A stretch of DNA of 64,000 nucleotides. Origin: an uncultured Fluviicola sp. Lineage in GTDB: Bacteria > Bacteroidota > Bacteroidia > Flavobacteriales_D > Crocinitomicaceae. Location: positions 144,140 through 208,139 of the forward strand of contig CAJVYC010000003.1 in assembly GCA_913009205.1 (NCBI GenBank), read 5' to 3'. Shown piece after piece: positions 63,184 to 64,000 of this stretch; positions within the stretch are counted from its first letter, which is position 1, and the number at the start of each line of letters is the position of its first letter. The notes beneath the pieces are model-generated. The model made no database searches. It was not told the origin of the DNA and saw nothing but the letters and a program-made list of their open reading frames with translations. The position numbers and the translations under genes were made by a program.

Positions 63184-64000
63184 ATGAAAGTATTAATTGC
63201 AGGAGGAACAGGGTTGATAGGATCGAACCTATCGCGTTTACTTGTTCAAAAAGGACATGAGGTTAAACTATTGTCTCGAAGACCATCAGAAGGACCAATT
63301 ATTCATTGGGATCCGGCATTGAAAGAACTGGATTCAGATTTGATTCAGGACACCGAAATTGTTGTCAATCTTTGCGGTGCTGGAATTGCAGATAAACGAT
63401 GGAGCGCTAAAAGGAAAAAGGACCTTTTAGAATCAAGAGTTTTACCTACTCAGTTCTTGTTTGAACATCGAGAATCCATGCCTAATTTGAAGCACTACAT
63501 CTCGGCTTCTGGAATTTCTTGTTATGGGTTTGAAATGAGCGAAACGCCATTCAAGGAGGAAGATGCCTATGGACAAGATTACACTTCACAATTGGTGCGT
63601 CAATGGGAAGAGGCTGCCGATGTATTCAAGGTTGATTACCTACTAACGAAGATCCGTATCGCGGTTGTTCTAACGAAAGAAGGCGGAGCATTAAAAACAA
63701 TGAGAGCGCCTATAAAAGTATATTTTGGAGCTGCAATTTCACCGGGAACCCAATTAATGCAATGGATCCATATTGATGATTTATGCGCTGCATTTCTCCA
63801 TTCGATTGAAAACAAATTGGAAGGAACCTACAATACTTTAGGCAACAACTCAACGAATAAAGAAGTGATGGTTTCTCTCGCCAAATCAATGAATAAGCCA
63901 ATATGGCTTCCACCTGTCCCAAAATTTGTGATAAAACTCCTGTTCGGTGAAATGGCTGACATCTTAATAAATGGTGTTGAAGTTTCAATTGAAAAATTAA
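63184..64000 (+). CDS. TIGR01777-family epimerase (SDR superfamily), 3' end outside window
   Basis: An ATG at 63184 opens a frame with no stop before the window ends (272 full codons). It starts MKVLIAGGTGLIGSNLSRLL, the Rossmann loop GGTGxIG of the SDR epimerases. Then come NLCGAGIADKRWSAKRKKDL, ISASGISCYG and QWEEAADVFKVDYLLTKIRI, followed by QLMQWIHIDDLCAAF. This order matches the TIGR01777 family (YfcH-like nucleoside-diphosphate-sugar epimerases), usually ~295-300 residues, so about 25 residues are missing. The substrate is unknown. It follows the GNAT gene by ~77 bp on the same strand. Confidence 0.88.
   Translation, partial: MKVLIAGGTGLIGSNLSRLLVQKGHEVKLLSRRPSEGPIIHWDPALKELDSDLIQDTEIVVNLCGAGIADKRWSAKRKKDLLESRVLPTQFLFEHRESMPNLKHYISASGISCYGFEMSETPFKEEDAYGQDYTSQLVRQWEEAADVFKVDYLLTKIRIAVVLTKEGGALKTMRAPIKVYFGAAISPGTQLMQWIHIDDLCAAFLHSIENKLEGTYNTLGNNSTNKEVMVSLAKSMNKPIWLPPVPKFVIKLLFGEMADILINGVEVSIEKL

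Noticed and set aside
1..64000. CRISPR, tRNA, rRNA, transposase or prophage genes
   Set aside because: I looked for spaced direct repeats, T-arm-like GGTTCRANNCC segments and DDE, integrase or capsid motifs and found none I could support.

Overview
The window looks like chromosomal DNA from a free-living, AT-rich member of the Bacteroidota, most likely order Flavobacteriales (Crocinitomicaceae/Cryomorphaceae-like). The evidence is a complete giant SprA (2455 codons), the core translocon protein of the type IX secretion system (T9SS). Five complete genes encode cargo proteins with a Sec signal peptide and a C-terminal T9SS sorting domain (CTD). Promoters look like TAnnTTTG (the Bacteroidota -7 element), and DUF4271-hemD and maeB-ruvA-sprA are gene orders I associate with this phylum. 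I see no tRNA, rRNA, CRISPR array, phage, insertion sequence or integrase. The DNA reads as core chromosome with small patches of gene decay.

Layout. 1-5519: 3' end of an S9 prolyl oligopeptidase, a SulP anion transporter translationally coupled to a VanZ-like membrane protein, and an aldehyde dehydrogenase. 5685-10035 (minus): a T9SS cargo protein, a patch of gene debris, a secreted trypsin-fold protease and a membrane-anchored redoxin. 10092-15558 (plus): three genes joined by 4-bp overlaps (exported unknown protein, uridine kinase, 1211-residue NtrY-like sensor kinase). 15715-18420: reprolysin-like T9SS metalloprotease followed by a relic CTD interrupted by an amber codon. 18420-23500: gpsA, aspartokinase, feoA-feoB-small Cys-rich protein. 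23526-25537 (minus): small ORF and FucP-like permease. 26185-28559: small lipoprotein and ABC exporter, then a frameshifted pseudogene. 28936-31505 (minus): rRNA pseudouridine synthase and dxs. 31626-33525: small exported unknowns. 33689-39884: ileS, two gene tails, Pif1-like helicase. 40059-42548 (minus): PETase/cutinase-like secreted hydrolase with CTD and an exported unknown. 42608-49556: recJ, a PLP sulfur-amino-acid enzyme divergent from an Lrp regulator, glutaryl-CoA dehydrogenase, DUF4271 and hemD. 49561-52127 (minus): sirtuin and Omp28-like T9SS protein. 52439-64000 (plus): maeB, ruvA, sprA, GNAT acetyltransferase and a TIGR01777-type epimerase cut by the window end.

How it fits together. 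The main theme is protein secretion: SprA is the channel, and the two proteases, the polyester-hydrolase-like enzyme, the Omp28-like protein and the 255-residue protein are probable clients. The rest is housekeeping: isoprenoid (dxs), haem (hemD), lipid (gpsA), amino acid (aspartokinase, PLP lyase, glutaryl-CoA dehydrogenase), iron (Feo), DNA repair (recJ, ruvA, helicase) and translation (ileS).

The least expected signal is a set of gene remnants. Three orphan CTD tails lack a cargo domain (6628-6723, 18005-18286, 37265-37495). There are also a phosphoesterase-like 5' stub (41773-41841), a frameshifted YD-like fragment (28570-28912), an unexplained coding tail behind ileS (37102-37242) and a minus-strand fragment at 6806-6925. 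I found no convincing new multi-gene system.
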